In this document: piece by piece, positions 24,714 through 37,923 of the stretch
Layout: each line of letters opens with the position of its first letter
How positions within the stretch are numbered: the first letter of the stretch is position 1
DNA from: Mycobacterium sp. URHB0044
GTDB lineage: Bacteria; Actinomycetota; Actinomycetes; Mycobacteriales; Mycobacteriaceae
Assembly (NCBI RefSeq): GCF_000620625.1
Contig: NZ_JIAW01000007.1
Span: 124,001-188,000 of the forward strand
Length of the DNA stretch: 64,000 nt
Reading direction: 5' to 3'
Position numbers and translations under genes: made by a program
The notes under the pieces: model-generated
The model's input: the letters and a program-made list of their open reading frames with translations, nothing else
Database searches by the model: none
Told to the model about the DNA's origin: nothing

Positions 24714-25735
24714 AAGCCGTACAGGTCGTCGGATACCACACCAAACTGCAATTGACCGACGTTCCGGAGCCAACCGTCGAGGGCCCGTTCGACGTCATCG
24801 TCCGAATCGGCGGTGCCGGTGTGTGCCGCACCGACATTCACATTCTCGAAGGTCAGTGGGAAGCCAAGAGTGGCGTGCAGTTGCCCTACACCATCGGTCA
24901 CGAGAACGCCGGCTGGGTGCACGCCGTCGGCGACGCCGTGACCAACGTCGCGGTCGGCGACAAGGTGATCCTGCATCCGCTGATCACCTGCGGATTGTGC
25001 CGGGCATGCCGTTTCGGTGACGACGTGCACTGCGAGAACAATGCCTTCCCCGGCATCGACACCAACGGCGGCTACGCGGAGTATCTGCGGACCACGGCAC
25101 GAAGCGTCGTTCGGATCGACGATTCACTCGAGCCCGCCGACGTCGCCGCACTCGCCGACGCGGGGCTGACCGCGTATCACGCGGCCGCCAAGGTCGCCGC
25201 CGCGACGCACCCAGGGGACGTATGCGTCGTCATCGGCGCTGGCGGCTTGGGACACATCGGAATTCAGGTACTCAAGGCGATATCGGGGGTGACGGTGGTG
25301 GTCGTCGACCGCAATCCCGATGCCGTCGCCCTGGCGGTGAACGTCGGCGCCGATCGCGGCATCGTGGCCGACGGCAGCCACGTCCAGCAGATCCTCGACC
25401 TCACCGGAGGTCACGGCGCCGAGGCGGTCCTCGACTTCGTCGGTGAGGGCGGCGCGACGCGAGAAGGCATCGCCATGCTTCGACGAGCAGGCAGCTACTA
25501 CGTGGTCGGGTACGGCGAAAACATCGACGTGCCAACGATCGACGTGATCTCGACGGAGATCAACTTCATCGGCAACCTCGTCGGCTCCTACAACGACCTG
25601 CAGGAACTGATGGTTCTCGCCGCGCAGGGCAAGGTCACCTTGCACACCACCAAATACCCGCTCGACGAGTTCCAGCAGGCACTCGACGACCTCGACGCCG
25701 GCCGGGTACGCGGACGCGCCATTCTCGTTCCCTGA
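24710..25735 (+). CDS. zinc-dependent alcohol dehydrogenase
   Basis: 341 residues, medium-chain alcohol dehydrogenase. Catalytic zinc ligands are Cys39 (GVCRTD) and the His64-Glu65 pair (TIGHENAG). The structural zinc lobe has Cys94, Cys97, Cys100 and Cys108 ([16 protein letters not shown]). The Rossmann motif is [13 protein letters not shown], with [10 protein letters not shown] suggesting NAD preference (Asp at the strand end). In this operon it should oxidise the alcohol made by MimABCD, such as 2-propanol to acetone. GTG 24710 overlaps the previous stop (GTGA) and has AGAGGAG 6 nt upstream. Confidence 0.92.
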   Translation: MKAVQVVGYHTKLQLTDVPEPTVEGPFDVIVRIGGAGVCRTDIHILEGQWEAKSGVQLPYTIGHENAGWVHAVGDAVTNVAVGDKVILHPLITCGLCRACRFGDDVHCENNAFPGIDTNGGYAEYLRTTARSVVRIDDSLEPADVAALADAGLTAYHAAAKVAAATHPGDVCVVIGAGGLGHIGIQVLKAISGVTVVVVDRNPDAVALAVNVGADRGIVADGSHVQQILDLTGGHGAEAVLDFVGEGGATREGIAMLRRAGSYYVVGYGENIDVPTIDVISTEINFIGNLVGSYNDLQELMVLAAQGKVTLHTTKYPLDEFQQALDDLDAGRVRGRAILVP

Positions 25736-27424
<1,689 letters not shown>

Positions 27425-27453
27425 TCCACCGGCGCAATCGGATTGGAGCAATC

Positions 27454-27783
27454 GTGAAATTCATCGTGGTCAAGTTCCAGGTCGACGAATCGAGCCGTAA
27501 TCGCTGGCCGGCGCTGACGCGCGCGTTCACCGACGCGACCCGCGCCGAGCCGGGCAATCTCTGGTTCGAATGGTCGCAAGGCCTCGATGATCCCAACGAG
27601 TACGTACTCGTCGAGGCGTTCCGGGACGCCGAAGCCGGCTCGGCCCACGTCGGCTCCGAGCACTTCCGCGAGGGTCTGGCGGCCATGCGGACCGCTCTGA
27701 TGCGTACCCCGAAGATCATCCACACGGAGATCGAGGGTGCGGACTGGTCCCCGATGGGCGAACTCGAGATCGCCCACTCATAG
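27454..27783 (+). CDS. putative quinol monooxygenase, ABM family
   Basis: 109 residues. The ABM ferredoxin-like fold (antibiotic biosynthesis monooxygenase/YgiN) is shown by MKFIVVKFQVDESSRNRWPALTR, EPGNLWFEWSQGLDDPNEYVLVEAFRD and HVGSEHFREGL. These small dimeric enzymes oxidise quinols or similar aromatics without cofactors, or bind heme or degraded products. It starts 29 bp after groEL and has GGAGCA upstream, so it is probably the last gene of the mim operon. It converges on citE with an 7-bp gap, which marks the island edge. Confidence 0.8.
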   Translation: MKFIVVKFQVDESSRNRWPALTRAFTDATRAEPGNLWFEWSQGLDDPNEYVLVEAFRDAEAGSAHVGSEHFREGLAAMRTALMRTPKIIHTEIEGADWSPMGELEIAHS

Positions 27784-27790
27784 CGATGCG

Positions 27791-28609
27791 TCAGGGGTGA
27801 GCGTCCGGCCCCAACGCGACGATGCGCTCGGCGCGGCGCAGTACCGGGGCATCGACCATCAGGCCGTCGTATTGGAAGACGCCGCGTGCATCGCGGGCTG
27901 CGTCGAGCACGTGTCGCGCCCATTGCAGCTGGTCGTCGGTGGGTGCGTAGGCGGCCCGGATGACCGCGACCTGGGTGGGATGGATGGCGACCTTGGCGTC
28001 GAACCCGACGGCCACGGCGTCGTCGGATTCGGCGCGCAGGCCGTCGAGGTCCTTGATGTCGAGGTACACCGAGTCCAGGGCCATCCGGCCGTACGCCTTG
28101 GCGGCGAGCAGCGTCTGCGACCGCACGTGCTTGGCCACGTCGCGGTAGCTCCCGTCCGGCCAGCGGTTGGCGGTTCCGCCAAGCACGGCGAACAGGTCCT
28201 CGGCGCCCCACATGACGGCGAAGGCGTTGTCGACCCGGACCAACTCGGTCAGCAGGAGCGCAGCCAACGGCGTCTCGATCAGCGCGACGACGTCGAGCGG
28301 GGCCAGGGAGGCTACCTGCTCGGCCGACTCGGTCTTGGCCAGCATCACGGTGGTGTACTCGGTGGCCGCCAGCGCCTTCAGGTCGAGTTCGTGGTCGGGT
28401 GTGGTGACCGGGTTGATGCGCACCACGGTGCGACGCGGGTCCAGCGGCGTCTCGATCAGCGCAGCGCGCGCGGCCTCCCGGTCCTTCGCCGCGACCCCGT
28501 CCTCCAGATCGAGGATCACCACGTCGGCTGCGGCCGCTGCCTTCTCGAAGCGCTCCGGTCGGTCGGCCGGGCAGAACAGCCAGCCGGGCCCGGTCTGGTC
28601 GAGCGCCAT
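27791..28609 (-). CDS. citE: HpcH/HpaI-family lyase, CitE-like
   Basis: 272 residues, TIM-barrel of the citrate lyase beta/malyl-CoA lyase family. Motifs are WLFCPADRPERFEKA, DVVILDLEDGVAAKDR (metal-binding DLEDG), VVRINP, VVALIETPLAALLLTEL and WGAEDLFA. There is no citrate lyase alpha or gamma gene, so in mycobacteria this stand-alone protein acts on acyl-CoA thioesters; M. tuberculosis CitE (Rv2498c) has been linked to the (R)-3-hydroxymethylglutaryl-CoA lyase step of leucine breakdown. It overlaps the MaoC-like gene by 1 nt (TGATG). Its last 50 bp have a damaged second copy near 16.6 kb. Confidence 0.88.
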   Translation of the reverse strand: MALDQTGPGWLFCPADRPERFEKAAAAADVVILDLEDGVAAKDREAARAALIETPLDPRRTVVRINPVTTPDHELDLKALAATEYTTVMLAKTESAEQVASLAPLDVVALIETPLAALLLTELVRVDNAFAVMWGAEDLFAVLGGTANRWPDGSYRDVAKHVRSQTLLAAKAYGRMALDSVYLDIKDLDGLRAESDDAVAVGFDAKVAIHPTQVAVIRAAYAPTDDQLQWARHVLDAARDARGVFQYDGLMVDAPVLRRAERIVALGPDAHP

Positions 28610-29103
28610 CAAGACTCCTCGGTGTCGGTGGGACGCTTGCGCAGCATGGTCTTTCGCGACGCGGTCGCGACCACATCGCCGTGCTGGTTGCGACCCACGT
28701 GCGAGAACGTGACGATACCCTCCCCCGGCCGACTCTTGGACTCGCGCTTCTCGAGTACCTCGCTCTCGGCGTACAGGGTGTCGCCGTGGAACAGCGGCTT
28801 GGGGAACGCCACCTCGCCGAAGCCGAGATTGCCGACGATGGTGCCCTGTGTCAGTTGTGCCACCGACAGACCGACCAGCGTCGACAGCGTGAACATCGAG
28901 TTGACCAGGCGCTGGCGGAACGGCTCCTGCGTCTCGGCGAACGCCGCGTCCAGGTGCAGGGCCTGGGTGTTCATCGTCAGCGTGGTGAACAGCACGTTGT
29001 CCGCCTCGGTGATGGTGCGCCCGGGCCGGTGCTGGTAGATGACCCCAGGCTCGAACTCCTCGAACCACAAACCGCGCTGGACGATCACACGCTTCTCGGT
29101 CAC
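28609..29103 (-). CDS. MaoC-like hot-dog dehydratase
   Basis: 164 residues, single hot-dog fold of the MaoC/R-hydratase family (Rv2499c position). It begins [47 protein letters not shown]; the D/N and H positions of this segment correspond to the hydratase active-site motif. It continues with [28 protein letters not shown]. It probably hydrates or dehydrates a short branched enoyl-CoA in leucine catabolism. The GTG at 29103 overlaps the fadE19 stop (GTGA), and the stop touches citE, so it is firmly within the operon. Confidence 0.88.
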   Translation of the reverse strand: MTEKRVIVQRGLWFEEFEPGVIYQHRPGRTITEADNVLFTTLTMNTQALHLDAAFAETQEPFRQRLVNSMFTLSTLVGLSVAQLTQGTIVGNLGFGEVAFPKPLFHGDTLYAESEVLEKRESKSRPGEGIVTFSHVGRNQHGDVVATASRKTMLRKRPTDTEES

Positions 29104-30260
29104 AAGCCGGCTTCCCGCGCGATCAGCATGAGCTGCACTTCCGTTGTGCCCTCGCCGATTTCGAGGATCTTACTGTCGCGGTAGTGACGGGCCACCGGGT
29201 ACTCGTTCATGAACCCGTAGCCGCCGAAGACCTGGGTGGCGTCGCGCGCGTTGTCCATCGCGGCCTCGCTGGCAACCAGCTTGGCGATCGCGGCGGCCTT
29301 CTTGAACGGCTTGCCTGCGAGCATGAGCGCCGCGGCGTCGTAGTAGGCGGTGCGGGCGGTGTGCGCGCGGGCCTCCATCCTGGCGATCTTGAACGAGATA
29401 GCCTGGTACGTACCGATCGCCGAGCCGAACGCCTCGCGCTCCTTGGCGTACTTGACGCATTCGTCGACGCAGCCCTGCGCCGCACCGACCGACAGGGCGG
29501 CGATGGCGATGCGGCCCTCGTCGAGGATCCGCAGGAAGCCCGCGTACCCGCGGCCACGCTCGCCCAGCAGGTTCTCCTGCGGCACCCGCACGTCGTCGAA
29601 GCTCAGCGGATGCGTGTCCGAGGCGTTCCAGCCGACCTTGTTGTACGCCGGCTCCGCGGTGAAGCCCTCGGTGGGCACCGGCACCAGGATCGACGAGATC
29701 TCCTTCTTGCCACCGGATTCCCCGGTGACCGCAGTGACCGTGACGAGCTTCGTGATGTCGGTGCCGGAGTTGGTGATGAACTGCTTGGAGCCGTTGATCA
29801 CCCAGTGTCCGTCGTCCAGCTTGGCGGTGGTCTTGGTGGCGCCCGCATCGGTGCCGCCGCCCGCCTCGGTGAGGCCGAAGGCGCCCAGCGCCTTGCCACT
29901 GGCCAGGAGCGGCAGCCACTCCGCCTTCTGCTCCTCGTTGCCGAACCGGTACACCGGCATCGCGCCCAGCGACACACCGGCCTCCAGCGTGATGGCCACG
30001 CTCTGGTCGACCTTGCCCAGCTCCTCCAGTGCCAGGCACAGCGCGAAGTAGTCGCCGCCCATGCCGCCGTACTCCTCGGGGAACGGCAGACCGAACAGTC
30101 CCATGTCGGCCATGCCCGAGACGACCTCGTACGGGAACGAGTGCTCCTCGTCGTGCTTGGCGGCGACCGGCGCGACGACGCTCTGGGCGAAGTCGCGCAC
30201 CGTCTTGGCCAACTGCTCGTAGTGGTCGGGCAAGGTGCCCGTGGAAAGAAAGTCGCTCAT
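29100..30260 (-). CDS. fadE19: acyl-CoA dehydrogenase (isovaleryl-CoA type)
   Basis: 386 residues, full-length flavin acyl-CoA dehydrogenase. Motifs are [48 protein letters not shown] (FAD loop), [72 protein letters not shown] (C-terminal FAD/CoA region). The gene neighbours (biotin carboxylase AccA1/AccD1) point to isovaleryl-CoA as the substrate. It overlaps both accA1 (4 nt) and the MaoC-like gene (4 nt). Confidence 0.93.
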   Translation of the reverse strand: MSDFLSTGTLPDHYEQLAKTVRDFAQSVVAPVAAKHDEEHSFPYEVVSGMADMGLFGLPFPEEYGGMGGDYFALCLALEELGKVDQSVAITLEAGVSLGAMPVYRFGNEEQKAEWLPLLASGKALGAFGLTEAGGGTDAGATKTTAKLDDGHWVINGSKQFITNSGTDITKLVTVTAVTGESGGKKEISSILVPVPTEGFTAEPAYNKVGWNASDTHPLSFDDVRVPQENLLGERGRGYAGFLRILDEGRIAIAALSVGAAQGCVDECVKYAKEREAFGSAIGTYQAISFKIARMEARAHTARTAYYDAAALMLAGKPFKKAAAIAKLVASEAAMDNARDATQVFGGYGFMNEYPVARHYRDSKILEIGEGTTEVQLMLIAREAGL

Positions 30261-32254
30261 GACTGGGTCTCCTCCGTTGCTGCGGTGATGCGGGCCAGCG
30301 CCTGCCCCACCTTGACCTGGTCGCCGACGGCGACGAGTAGTTCGACGGCGCCGTCGACGGGCGCCTTGAGCTGATGTTCCATCTTCATCGCCTCGATGGT
30401 GACGACGACGGTGCCGACCGTCACCGCCGACCCGTTCTCCGTGCCGATCGCTACTACCGAACCCGGCATTGGGCTGACGAGTTCGGCATCGCCGCTGTGC
30501 GCGTCGTCGGCGCGGACCGGTGGCTCCCGGACCTCCTCGACCACCGTGGTGCGTCCCGCCCCGGACATCCAGATCCGGCCGTCGGACGCCGCGACCACAT
30601 AGTCGGTGCGTAGTCCGTCGAGGGTGACGGTGAGCCGGTCGCCATCGAGAGTGGCTCGCAGCGTGCGGTTTTCGCCGTCCTCGATGCGCGCGGTGGCGTT
30701 GGCCGGCGTGCCCGTCAGGTGGACGTGGTCGGTGCGCTCCCCGGCGCGCAGCCGCGCCGTGACGGGTGCGCGCTCCCCCATCCGCCAGCCGGAGGGGACG
30801 TCCCAGAGGTCGCGCGCGGCGAGCGGCCAGCGTGACAGCCAGTGGTGAGCGGCGGCCGCGATGAGCTCGTCGTCGCCGGCGTCGGTGCCGAGATAGTCGG
30901 GGGTTCGGCGGTCCAGCAGCCCGGTGTCGAGCCGGCCTGCGGCGACGTCCGGGTCCGTCAGCAGGAACCGCAGGAAGTCGACGTTGGTGGTGACGCCCAG
31001 TACCGCGGTGTCGGCGAGCGCCCGATCCAGCGCCCGTAGCGCGGCGGGCCGGTCGCCGGCGTGGGCGATGACCTTGGCGAGCATTGGGTCGTAGTCGCTG
31101 CCGACGACCGTGCCTGCGAGGATTCCGGAATCCACCCGGACGCCCGGTCCGGACGGCTCAACGACGGCGAGGACGTCGCCGCCGGTCGGCAGGAAGCCGT
31201 GGGCGGGGTCCTCGGCGTAGACGCGCGCCTCGATGGCGTGCCCGGTCATCACGACGTCATCCTGGGCGAGGGGCAACTTGTCGCCTGCCGCGATGCGGAT
31301 CTGTTGTTCGACGAGGTCGACGCCGGTGACCATCTCCGTGACCGGGTGCTCCACCTGCAGCCGCGTGTTCATCTCCATGAAGAAGAACTCGTCGGGCCGG
31401 TCGGCGGAGACGATGAACTCGACGGTCCCTGCGCCCGTGTAGTCCACGCTGCGGGCGGTGTCGCACGCCGCGGTCCCGATGCGCGCGCGGGTTTCAGGAT
31501 CCAGCAGCGGCGACGGCGCCTCCTCGATCACCTTCTGGTGGCGGCGTTGCAGGCTGCATTCGCGCTCACCGAGATGCACGACGTTGCCGTAACCGTCGGC
31601 GAGTACCTGGACCTCGATGTGCCTGGGGTTCAACACGAACCGCTCCAAGAACAACGTGTCGTCGCCGAACGCCGCGGCAGCCTCACGACGCGCGCTGACG
31701 AGCGCGGCCGGCAGGTCGGCGGCGCGGTGCACCACCCGCATGCCCTTGCCGCCACCGCCGGCCGACGGCTTCACCAGCACGGGATAGCCGACGTCGCCGG
31801 CACCGCCGATCAGATCGTCGTCGGTGAGGCCGGGCCGTGAGATGCCCGGCACCACCGGCACGCCGAACGCCGAGACGGCGGCCTTGGCGGCGATCTTGTC
31901 ACCCATGGTGCGGATGGCGCCCACGGGTGGGCCGATGAAGGCGATGCCCGCGGACTGCAGTGCCGCGGCGAATTCGGCGTTCTCCGAGAGGAATCCGTAG
32001 CCAGGGTGCACGGCTTGCGCGCCCGTCCGGCGCGCGGCGGCGATGACGGCGTCGACGTCGAGATAGCTTTGCCGTGCCGGGGCCGGGCCGATGCGAACCG
32101 CGACGTCGGCCTCGGCGACGTGGCGGGCACCGGCGTCGGCGTCGCTGAACACCGCAACCGAGCGAATTCCCATGGCGCGCAACGTCCGGATGACGCGTAC
32201 GGCGATTTCGCCGCGGTTGGCGACGAGGACGGTGTCAAAGGTCTGGGAGGTCAT
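30257..32254 (-). CDS. accA1: acyl-CoA carboxylase alpha chain (biotin carboxylase + BCCP)
   Basis: 665 residues. The biotin carboxylase begins [22 protein letters not shown]. It has the ATP-grasp glycine loop [12 protein letters not shown], the catalytic region [28 protein letters not shown], and ends in a biotin carboxyl-carrier domain with the biotinylated Lys in [10 protein letters not shown]. Together with AccD1 it forms methylcrotonyl-CoA carboxylase of leucine breakdown. The ATG at 32254 is used; an open frame extends 54 nt further without homology. It sits 4 nt after the accD1 stop and overlaps fadE19. Confidence 0.94.
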   Translation of the reverse strand: MTSQTFDTVLVANRGEIAVRVIRTLRAMGIRSVAVFSDADAGARHVAEADVAVRIGPAPARQSYLDVDAVIAAARRTGAQAVHPGYGFLSENAEFAAALQSAGIAFIGPPVGAIRTMGDKIAAKAAVSAFGVPVVPGISRPGLTDDDLIGGAGDVGYPVLVKPSAGGGGKGMRVVHRAADLPAALVSARREAAAAFGDDTLFLERFVLNPRHIEVQVLADGYGNVVHLGERECSLQRRHQKVIEEAPSPLLDPETRARIGTAACDTARSVDYTGAGTVEFIVSADRPDEFFFMEMNTRLQVEHPVTEMVTGVDLVEQQIRIAAGDKLPLAQDDVVMTGHAIEARVYAEDPAHGFLPTGGDVLAVVEPSGPGVRVDSGILAGTVVGSDYDPMLAKVIAHAGDRPAALRALDRALADTAVLGVTTNVDFLRFLLTDPDVAAGRLDTGLLDRRTPDYLGTDAGDDELIAAAAHHWLSRWPLAARDLWDVPSGWRMGERAPVTARLRAGERTDHVHLTGTPANATARIEDGENRTLRATLDGDRLTVTLDGLRTDYVVAASDGRIWMSGAGRTTVVEEVREPPVRADDAHSGDAELVSPMPGSVVAIGTENGSAVTVGTVVVTIEAMKMEHQLKAPVDGAVELLVAVGDQVKVGQALARITAATEETQS

Positions 32255-32258
32255 CTCG

Positions 32259-33871
<1,613 letters not shown>

Positions 33872-33902
33872 CGAAATGTCTACCAGCTGGCGGGAGGCGC
33901 CC

Positions 33903-34520
33903 ATGGCGACGTCGACCACGCCCACGACGCGGCGCAGCAAGGCGAAGTCGGACCGGCGCTCCCAACTGATCGCCGCCGCGGAACGACTGGTGGCCGAACG
34001 CGGATTCCTCGCCGTACGGCTGGAGGACATCGGCGCCGCGGCAGGGGTGAGCGGGCCGGCGATCTACCGCCACTTCCCCAACAAGGAAGCCCTTCTGGTG
34101 GAACTGCTGGTGGGCATCAGCGCCCGGCTGCTCGCCGGTGCAAAAGGCGTGGTCGACGCCGCTCCCAGCGCTGCGGATGCCCTCGACGGGCTGATCGACT
34201 TCCACTTGGACTTCGCGCTGGGTGAATCGGATCTGATTCGGATCCAGGATCGCGACCTCGGGCATCTCCCCGCGCCGGCGAAGCGTCAGGTCCGCAAGTC
34301 GCAGCGGCAATACGTGGAGATATGGGTGCAGGTGCTGCGTGACCTCGACCCGGCACTCGGGGAAGCGGACGCCCGGTTGATGGCGCATGCCACCTTCGGG
34401 TTGTTGAACTCCACACCCCACAGCCTCAAACAGGTCACTGCTCCAGAAACGACACGGTCATCGCGCGCAGTTCTGCGTGCGATGACCGTGGCGGCTCTCG
34501 GCTCAGCCGAGCGACGTTAG
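33903..34520 (+). CDS. bkaR: TetR-family repressor of leucine/branched-chain keto-acid genes
   Basis: 205 residues. The N-terminal HTH is RRSQLIAAAERLVAERGFLAVRLEDIGAAAGVSGPAIYRHFPNKEALL, followed by an all-helical ligand domain (VDAAPSAADALDGLIDFHLDFAL, QRQYVEIWVQVLRDLDPAL). It has the position and orientation of Rv2506, described as BkaR, repressor of the branched-chain keto-acid operon. ATG 33903 is chosen over 33876 because GGGAGG lies 5 nt upstream. In the M. tuberculosis arrangement I remember, scoA, scoB and fadD35 lie between accD1 and this gene; they are absent here. Its stop overlaps the stop of the next, convergent gene. Confidence 0.9.
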   Translation: MATSTTPTTRRSKAKSDRRSQLIAAAERLVAERGFLAVRLEDIGAAAGVSGPAIYRHFPNKEALLVELLVGISARLLAGAKGVVDAAPSAADALDGLIDFHLDFALGESDLIRIQDRDLGHLPAPAKRQVRKSQRQYVEIWVQVLRDLDPALGEADARLMAHATFGLLNSTPHSLKQVTAPETTRSSRAVLRAMTVAALGSAERR

Positions 34521-34672
34521 TACCAGACGCGTCTTCCGCCGACCGCGTGTCCGGCCGCGCCCAGCAGCCAGAACACCGCGCCTACGACGATGGCGACCAC
34601 GCCGATGTAGGTGAGAATCGGGACGCTGAAAATCAGTCCCAGGATGAGGAGTATGACTCCGATGGCGATCAT
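34517..34672 (-). CDS. small membrane protein, DUF6131-like
   Basis: 51 residues. Two hydrophobic segments (MIAIGVILLILGLIFSVPIL; IGVVAIVVGAVFWLLGAAGHA) and a basic end (GGRRVWY) match the short DUF6131 proteins of actinobacteria. AGGAGG lies 5 nt before the ATG at 34672, a strong start. It is too short for typical annotation thresholds but well supported. The stop codon interlocks with that of bkaR on the other strand. Function unknown. Confidence 0.8.
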   Translation of the reverse strand: MIAIGVILLILGLIFSVPILTYIGVVAIVVGAVFWLLGAAGHAVGGRRVWY

Positions 34673-34713
34673 CTTGACCTCCTTGTGTTGGTGATCGAGT
34701 GAGTACCCGTTGG

Positions 34714-34923
34714 CTACTGACTCGGCTCGGGAATGTTGCAGTTCGTGACCTTTGGGTTGACACCCGCGTAATTCAACGGACCGGCGACGACGGTTAGAGC
34801 GATCGTTCCCGCCGTAGCGCAATTGTTTTCAGACGTCTTGAAGTATTCGCGCTGGTAGGCAGCCACCACACCGATCAGCAACCAGATCAGTACGACGACT
34901 CCGATGATCCCGCCACCTCGCAT
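34714..34923 (-). CDS. small single-pass membrane protein, unknown
   Basis: 69 residues. An N-terminal helix (MRGGGIIGVVVLIWLLIGVVAAYQ) anchors a short exported tail with two Cys (NNCATAGTIALTV, VTNCNIPEPSQ) that can pair. GGAGG is 6 nt before the ATG. It precedes the DUF6131 gene by 41 bp on the same strand and may be cotranscribed. I do not recognise a named family. Confidence 0.7.
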   Translation of the reverse strand: MRGGGIIGVVVLIWLLIGVVAAYQREYFKTSENNCATAGTIALTVVAGPLNYAGVNPKVTNCNIPEPSQ

Positions 34924-35016
34924 GGTCAGCCTCCATCTCGTCTGGCACCTAACTGGCGCCCAGATGACTTACCCCGTGGACAATTTCCACAAACATTCGG
35001 CCAGCAACCGTGATGG

Positions 35017-36906
35017 CTACGTGACCGCCGCTGGTGTGAACGCACGAATGAGCCATTCACCGATGGCTTTCACCAGCGCGGCGCGGTTCTCCCGCTTCAC
35101 GATGTCGTGGCCCTCGTCGTCGAACTCGAGGTATTCGACAGTGCGGTTCCGTTCTCGCAAAGCGTTCAACATCTGCCGAGACTCGGTGGGCGGAACGTTC
35201 GTGTCCTGCGCCCCGTGCACCAGTAGCAGTGGCGCGGTGAGTGCCTCGACCCGCAGCAGTGGAGACAACCGGTCGAGTAGCTCCCGGTCGCTGACGGGAT
35301 GGCCATACTTCGGGTAAGCCGCGGCGGCTTCCCACGGTTCGGTGTTGCGGTAGAAGGTGCCCAGGTCGCTCATCCCGCAGATGCTGATGCCCGCGGCGAA
35401 CAGTTGCGGGTGAAAGGTCAGCGCCGCCTGCGTCAGATAGCCACCGTAGGACCATCCCGAGCATGCGATGCGGTCACGGCGCACCAGCCCGCGATCGACC
35501 AGGAACTGCGCGCAGTCCGCGACGTCGTCGATGGCGCCGAATCTCAGCTCCTTGTCGTCGGCGTGGGAGAACATCCTGCCGAATCCACCGGAACCGCGGA
35601 CATTTGGGGTGAGCACGGTGATACCGGCGTCGAGCAGCACGGGAAAGATCTCGCTGTACTCCGGCCGGGCCTGCCCCTCCGGACCCCCGTGCAGGTAGAT
35701 CAGGGCGCCAATCGATTCGCCGCCCGACGAGCGATACAACCAGCCGGTGAAGCGCAGCCCATCGCGCGCCTGGATCGTCACGAGTTCCGGATGCCCAGTT
35801 GCGTTGCCGCCACTGGGTTTCCGGTCGATGCGCTCCCACTCGCGGGACCGGACGTCGACGAGTTCGACGGTGCGCGGCATCGACGGCCCCTGTACCGTCA
35901 TCGCCACCATCGAACCGCCCGCGCTGATGCTGAGCTCGGCGGCCACCGGTCCGGGCAACGGAATGAGTTCGCTCAACGTGTTGTCGGCGTAGGCGAGGAC
36001 CTGGAACTCACTGCGGCCGTGGACATTCCACAGCAATGCGACCGTCGAGAGATCGTCACTGACCGCGAATTCGTCCAACTCGTATCCGGGGCGTTCGGCG
36101 ACGACGTGATACGACACTCCATCCTCGGTGGTGGTGACCTCGACGAGCCGGGCATGCTGGGCGCCGTTGTCGCTGCGGATCAGCGCCCGCACGTAGCCGC
36201 GGACGGTGTTCGTCGGATAGTCCTTCGCCGGGTGGTACAGCTTCATCACGTCGCCGTCCGTCCCGGACCGGAATCGGCGCGGATGATGGTCGTCGAGGAT
36301 GACGCCTGCGTCGGTCACCGAACCGGGATCGGCTGGCAGCAGCGCGATTTCGGTAGACCCGCGCAACATGATGAGTTCCCGGTAGCCGCGCGGACCGACG
36401 CGGACGAGGGCCGCCCCCGCCCAGGCGTCGATGAGCCTGCCACCGGATCGGCGGTCCAACACGTTGGTGGCACCGTCGGCAGGGTTGATCAGGCAGGAAC
36501 TGCCTACGCCGTCTTCGCCGGTGAGGATGGCCGCCACCTCGGTGCCGTCCCACGCGATCAGCTGTGCGGTGCCCTCCGGAACATCGGCCGGCCAGTGGTC
36601 GATGCGGCGCGCGGCGCGGTCGTCTGGATCGGTGGTGACCACCCAGATCTGTGTGCGCGTGCCTCCCTCGGGGGCGACCTCGCACGCCAGCCAGTGCCCG
36701 TCCGCCGAGTGGATGACCCGGGTGACCGGTCCCTCGACGGGAAGTTCGACGTCGCGTGACGAACTCGCCCGCCAACCGCGCAGGAAGCGCTGGACCGCGC
36801 GCGGATAGCCACCGTCGTCGACGAGATGGGCGAACGCCGTCGCATCCGGCGACAGCGATGCACCGTAGGTGGCGCGCACCTGCCGCGCCACGCCGTCAGC
36901 GTTCAT
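35017..36906 (-). CDS. S9 prolyl-oligopeptidase family serine peptidase
   Basis: 629 residues. An N-terminal beta-propeller-like region of about 380 residues precedes a C-terminal alpha/beta-hydrolase domain. The catalytic triad is visible: Ser in CSGWSYGGYLTQAA, Asp in LLLVHGAQDTNVP, and His in FDDEGHDIVKRENR. PNVRGSGGFGR and YLHGGPEGQ are typical of acylaminoacyl peptidases/dipeptidyl peptidases. No signal peptide is seen, so it is probably cytosolic and trims small peptides. It lies between bkaR and the MmpS-like gene, where the M. tuberculosis order has no such gene, so it is an insertion relative to that species. Confidence 0.88.
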   Translation of the reverse strand: MNADGVARQVRATYGASLSPDATAFAHLVDDGGYPRAVQRFLRGWRASSSRDVELPVEGPVTRVIHSADGHWLACEVAPEGGTRTQIWVVTTDPDDRAARRIDHWPADVPEGTAQLIAWDGTEVAAILTGEDGVGSSCLINPADGATNVLDRRSGGRLIDAWAGAALVRVGPRGYRELIMLRGSTEIALLPADPGSVTDAGVILDDHHPRRFRSGTDGDVMKLYHPAKDYPTNTVRGYVRALIRSDNGAQHARLVEVTTTEDGVSYHVVAERPGYELDEFAVSDDLSTVALLWNVHGRSEFQVLAYADNTLSELIPLPGPVAAELSISAGGSMVAMTVQGPSMPRTVELVDVRSREWERIDRKPSGGNATGHPELVTIQARDGLRFTGWLYRSSGGESIGALIYLHGGPEGQARPEYSEIFPVLLDAGITVLTPNVRGSGGFGRMFSHADDKELRFGAIDDVADCAQFLVDRGLVRRDRIACSGWSYGGYLTQAALTFHPQLFAAGISICGMSDLGTFYRNTEPWEAAAAYPKYGHPVSDRELLDRLSPLLRVEALTAPLLLVHGAQDTNVPPTESRQMLNALRERNRTVEYLEFDDEGHDIVKRENRAALVKAIGEWLIRAFTPAAVT

Positions 36907-36918
36907 GGCGCCACCGGT

Positions 36919-37089
36919 TCATCGCGTCAGCTCGCTCAGCATCGCGGGCGCCCCGGCAGGGAGGCGCCCGGTCTTGAAATCGACGAGGTGGAATTCCTCT
37001 TCGACGACCATGGTTCCTCGCAATTCGCAACCGAAAGTGGCGTGCAATACCTCAGTGTTCACCGAGGTGGTGCCCTTGAGTGCGGTGTT
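36919..37089 (-). pseudogene. C-terminal remnant of an unidentified gene
   Basis: An open frame of 57 codons follows an in-frame TGA at 37090-37092. It reads GTTSVNTEVLHATFGCELRG, then TMVVEEEFHLVDFKTGRLPA, and ends in SELTR before a stop at 36919, 12 nt ahead of the peptidase start. The composition is protein-like and the frame is minus-strand, same as the peptidase. No start with an RBS is present except a weak GTG at 37062 (47 residues). It may be the tail of a lost thioesterase-like gene; that label is a guess. Confidence 0.35.
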
Positions 37090-37150
37090 TCATGCCCGGG
37101 GCGCCATCCGACTGAACTCGTCAACGGGGCCGAGCCACCTGCGGCGCGGG

Positions 37151-37177
37151 TAGCCTGCAGCCATGAGGTGGGAATGA
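37151..37177 (+). promoter_or_regulatory. leaderless 4-codon uORF overlapping the MmpS-like gene start
   Basis: TAGCCT (37151-37156) is a TANNNT box placed exactly 6 nt before ATG 37163. That ATG opens a 4-codon frame (M-R-W-E) with stop TGA at 37175-37177, which overlaps the gene ATG at 37174. The AGGTGGG within the uORF can also act as ribosome site for the gene. Confidence 0.45.
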
Positions 37178-37923
37178 CCGATTCGCCACGCCGCGACGTA
37201 CCGGATCCGACGCAGCCGATGCCCTATGGCTATCCCGGGCACGCCGACCCGGCGTATGCGAACCAGGCTCCGTACGGGTCGCCCTACCAGGCGCCTCCGA
37301 CGAATCCCACCCAGCAGCTTCCGCCGTACCAGGGGTACGGCTACGACCCCTACACCGGCCCGCCGCATCCCCCCGGCGGCATGCCACCGGGTCCTCCCGC
37401 GCCAAACGGTCGCGGGCCGCGTGTCTGGCTGTGGGCGCTGGCCGCGGTTGCGGTGGTGGTGGTCATCGGGTTGGTGATCGCGCTGGTGATCGTCAACAGC
37501 GCGCAGCAGGACACGGTCTTCGCGCCGCCCCCTGCACCCCTCGAGCCGAACTTCACCACGCCGTCCACCACCACGACCCGAGTACCGACCACCACGCGCA
37601 GCAGCACGGTCCCGACTCCCCCGTCGGCCACCACCACTGCTCCGACGACACCGGCCGGGACGGATACGGTCGTCTACGACGTGGACGGATCCGGCCGGGC
37701 GATCAACATCACGTACGTCGATGCCGGCGGAGTGCTGCAGACCGAGTTCAACGTCATGCTGCCGTGGAGCAAGGAAGTCCAATTGACCGCACCTGCCGAT
37801 CGATCCGCGAGTGTCAGTGTCATCAACGTCGGCCGGGAGATTTCGTGCTCGATTACGTTGAATGGGGCGCAGATTCAGCAGCGCACCGGATCTGGCCTGA
37901 CGGTCTGCAGCGGTTTGGGTTAG
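37174..37923 (+). CDS. proline-rich membrane protein with MmpS-like domain
   Basis: 249 residues, Rv2507 position. A Pro/Tyr/Gly-rich cytosolic region (PYGYPGHADPAYANQ...YQGYGYDPYTGPPHPPG) is followed by a single helix (WLWALAAVAVVVVIGLVIALVIV), a Thr/Pro/Ser linker that could be O-mannosylated (STTTTRVPTTTRSST), and a C-terminal MmpS-type beta domain (VVYDVDGSGRAINITYVDAGG, MLPWSKEVQL, CSITLNG, one likely disulfide). MmpS proteins assist MmpL lipid exporters, but no mmpL gene is close, so its partner is unknown. Stop overlaps that of the convergent MFS gene. Confidence 0.8.
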   Translation: MTDSPRRDVPDPTQPMPYGYPGHADPAYANQAPYGSPYQAPPTNPTQQLPPYQGYGYDPYTGPPHPPGGMPPGPPAPNGRGPRVWLWALAAVAVVVVIGLVIALVIVNSAQQDTVFAPPPAPLEPNFTTPSTTTTRVPTTTRSSTVPTPPSATTTAPTTPAGTDTVVYDVDGSGRAINITYVDAGGVLQTEFNVMLPWSKEVQLTAPADRSASVSVINVGREISCSITLNGAQIQQRTGSGLTVCSGLG

